Shown piece by piece: positions 5,545 to 7,175 of a DNA stretch of 7,175 bases. Below the pieces are notes generated by a model. That model saw only the letters and a program-made list of their open reading frames with translations, made no database searches and had not been told where the DNA came from. The stretch is taken from NCBI GenBank assembly GCA_947454745.1, contig CANGMV010000052.1, positions 1 to 7,175 on the forward strand, in the 5' to 3' direction. The stretch is from Bacteroidota bacterium (GTDB lineage Bacteria > Bacteroidota > Bacteroidia > Chitinophagales > Chitinophagaceae). How positions within the stretch are numbered: the stretch's first letter is position 1; each line of letters starts with the position of its first letter. Both the position numbers and the translations under genes were made by a program.

Positions 5545-6426
5545 ATGAAAGTTGCAATTTATAGTAGAGGGGTAGATTTAGATCAACAGCAATCCTTAAA
5601 TGCGTTGTTATTAGAACTAAATAGGTATGATATTACTATTTATGTTTTCGAGGACTTGCTTCATAAATTTGCATTAGTGAATCCTATTGGAAAAACGCCT
5701 TTAATTCCTTTTAGTTGCTCATCGGAACTACATAATACGATTGATTGTTTAATTAGTTTAGGTGGTGACGGAACGGTTTTAGATGCTATTACATTGGTAG
5801 GTGACACCAATATTCCCATTTTAGGTATTAATTATGGCCGCCTTGGTTTTTTAGCTTCCATTTCCAAAGACGAGTTAAGCTTAATGGTGGATGCCTTGGT
5901 AAATAGAAGCTATGTAATTGAAAAAAGAACCTTAATTCATTTAGATTCCAATATGCCCGTTTTTGGTGCAACTCCATTTGGTTTAAATGAGTTTGCGATT
6001 CATAAACGCGATACTTCACCCATGATTAAAATTCATACTTATTTAAATGGTGAATTTTTAAATTCCTATTGGGCAGATGGTTTAATTGTGGCTACTCCAA
6101 CTGGTTCTACTGGTTACAATATGAGTTGTAATGGACCTATCTTATTTCCCGATTCAGCTAGCTTTGTAATTACTCCAGTGGCCCCACATAATTTAAATGT
6201 GCGTTCCATTGTGGTTCCCGATACTTCGGTCATTTCATTTGAAATAGAAGGTCGTACCGAAGAATTAATTTGTGCTTTAGATGCCCGCAAAGAAATTGTT
6301 GCAAAAAACATTCAGTTAGCGGTGAAGAAGGAAAACTTTGCAGTACACTTTATTCGTTTAAATGAAAATAGTTATTTAACCACCCTTAGAACGAAGCTTA
6401 CTTGGGGATTAGATAAAAGAAATTAA
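5545..6426 (+). CDS. nadK: NAD kinase
   Basis: This enzyme phosphorylates NAD to NADP using ATP (or polyphosphate in some bacteria) and supplies the cell's NADP pool. The 293-aa length is normal. The hallmark GGDGTVLDA (73-81) contains the catalytic Asp75. Other family motifs are GINYGRLGFLA (94-104), the substrate-binding LNE (147-149), the long glycine-rich block ADGLIVATPTGSTGYNMSCN (177-196), VITPVAPHNLNVRSIVVPD (208-226), and LDAR (245-248). All expected key residues appear intact. It is cytosolic. It starts 8 nt after the outer-membrane protein gene and ends 3 nt before the DUF6089 gene, so it is transcribed with envelope genes. In many Bacteroidota nadK lies close to this gene type and to uppS/bamA, which agrees with the arrangement here. 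Confidence 0.97.
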   Translation: MKVAIYSRGVDLDQQQSLNALLLELNRYDITIYVFEDLLHKFALVNPIGKTPLIPFSCSSELHNTIDCLISLGGDGTVLDAITLVGDTNIPILGINYGRLGFLASISKDELSLMVDALVNRSYVIEKRTLIHLDSNMPVFGATPFGLNEFAIHKRDTSPMIKIHTYLNGEFLNSYWADGLIVATPTGSTGYNMSCNGPILFPDSASFVITPVAPHNLNVRSIVVPDTSVISFEIEGRTEELICALDARKEIVAKNIQLAVKKENFAVHFIRLNENSYLTTLRTKLTWGLDKRN

Positions 6427-6429
6427 TAC

Positions 6430-7175
6430 ATGCGTAGCATTCAGTACATATTTTTATTAAGCATTTTGCTTTTTGCAAACAGCTTGTCTGCGCAATATAT
6501 TCAGCTAATTGAAAATAGAGGAGAAGTAGGTATTATGGGCGGAGGCTCCTACTATCGCGGTGATATCGCATCGGATAGATTGGTTTATAAACCTAATTTT
6601 GGGGCTTTTTACAAAAAGCAAATGAACGACTATGTTGGGATAAGAATTAATTACGAATATTTAGCGATCGCTGCAAATGATATGCAATCTTCCAATCCCT
6701 ACGAAAAAGCAAGGGGTATAAACTTTTCCCGTACTGCTCACGATGTAAGTATCATGGGTGAGTTTTATTTTTTGAAATTTATTAATGGCAACAAACAGTT
6801 TAGATTTTCTCCGTATTTAGGTTTTGGTATGGGTGCCTGGAAATCGATTGCTAGTGCTACCAATATAGACACCCCAAAAACACAAAGGACAATTACTTTT
6901 CCCATTAACTTAGGGTTTAAATATAATGTGACAGGACCTTGGAATATTTTTGCAGAAGCAACTTATCGGTTTACCAACTCCGACAAACTTGATTTTTTTG
7001 CTGATACCGATACACGGACTCCTGCCTCTGGAGGAACTACTTTCCAAGCAAGTAGCTCTGGAAATGATCAATACTTTACGACCAAACTAGGTATCTCCTA
7101 TAATTTACTAGAAATTTACGGCCCTGATAAATTCAAGAAGCCTAAAAAGTCTTTTTTCCCTACAAAGGAAGAAAA
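6430..7175 (+). CDS. DUF6089-family outer-membrane beta-barrel protein (3' end cut)
   Basis: The frame opens with ATG 6430, 3 nt after the nadK stop, and stays open for 248 codons to the window edge. Residues 1-21 form a signal peptide: MRSIQ, then a Leu/Phe-rich core, ending LSA before Gln22. The mature start is GEVGIMGGGSYYRGDI (31-46), typical of the DUF6089/PorT-like family in Bacteroidota. Repeated amphipathic strands follow, such as RFSPYLGFGMGAW (125-137) and NLGFKYNV (160-167). A strand TTKLGISYNLLEIY (217-230) precedes a basic Lys/Pro-rich tail (KFKKPKK). The length suggests that only a few residues or a short tail are missing. Members of the family are 8-stranded-type outer-membrane barrels; the exact function here is unknown. 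Gene order suggests linkage to uppS and bamA downstream. Confidence 0.8.
   Translation, partial: MRSIQYIFLLSILLFANSLSAQYIQLIENRGEVGIMGGGSYYRGDIASDRLVYKPNFGAFYKKQMNDYVGIRINYEYLAIAANDMQSSNPYEKARGINFSRTAHDVSIMGEFYFLKFINGNKQFRFSPYLGFGMGAWKSIASATNIDTPKTQRTITFPINLGFKYNVTGPWNIFAEATYRFTNSDKLDFFADTDTRTPASGGTTFQASSSGNDQYFTTKLGISYNLLEIYGPDKFKKPKKSFFPTKEE

Noticed and set aside
5828..6311. Two minus-strand open frames inside nadK
   Set aside because: They are antisense to conserved NAD kinase motifs and show no independent coding signal.
1..7175. CRISPR array, tRNA, insertion sequence, toxin-antitoxin or phage gene
   Set aside because: I saw no regularly spaced direct repeats, tRNA-like cloverleaf, transposase motifs, terminal inverted repeats or phage-type proteins. 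The gene content is core-genome in style with even composition.

Overview
The window is AT-rich chromosomal DNA that looks like a member of the Bacteroidota, most probably of the Chitinophagaceae or close relatives. Four things point there. There is a GldC-type gliding-motility protein. There is a DUF6089-type outer-membrane barrel protein. Matches to the Bacteroidota -7 promoter consensus TAnnTTTG sit where promoters would be expected. Starts lack Shine-Dalgarno sequences. The family placement rests on recognising protein styles by eye and was not tested by a search.

Layout: a minus-strand gene runs off the left edge (1-114, only its first 38 codons). It is divergent from a co-directional plus-strand block. 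Block A (200-2604) encodes a degenerate glycosyltransferase-like protein, GldC, a GatB/YqeY-domain protein and a CvpA-family membrane protein, with gaps of 15, 6 and 2 nt, so it is probably one operon. A 110-nt gap without a clear terminator follows. Block B (2715 to the right edge) encodes an alpha/beta hydrolase, a CBS-CBS-ACT-like protein, a single-POTRA BamA/TamA-like outer-membrane protein, NAD kinase and a DUF6089 protein cut by the right edge. Spacings there are 4, -8, 8 and 3 nt, so this is again almost certainly one transcript.

How the genes fit together: Block A mixes a surface/motility-associated protein (GldC) with housekeeping and membrane functions. Block B places a cytosolic cofactor enzyme (NAD kinase) and a putative nucleotide-sensing CBS protein between outer-membrane biogenesis-type proteins. 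From general knowledge of Bacteroidota gene order, uppS, bamA and OmpH/Skp-like genes would be expected just beyond the right edge, but they are not visible here.

I see no mobile element, CRISPR array, tRNA, rRNA, recombination site or clear novel system. The region reads as conserved core genome. The most interesting points are a compact divergent promoter region whose two predicted start sites fall almost exactly on the start codons, a small BamA-like protein coupled to the CBS gene and upstream of NAD kinase, and a glycosyltransferase-like protein with an eroded active-site region.
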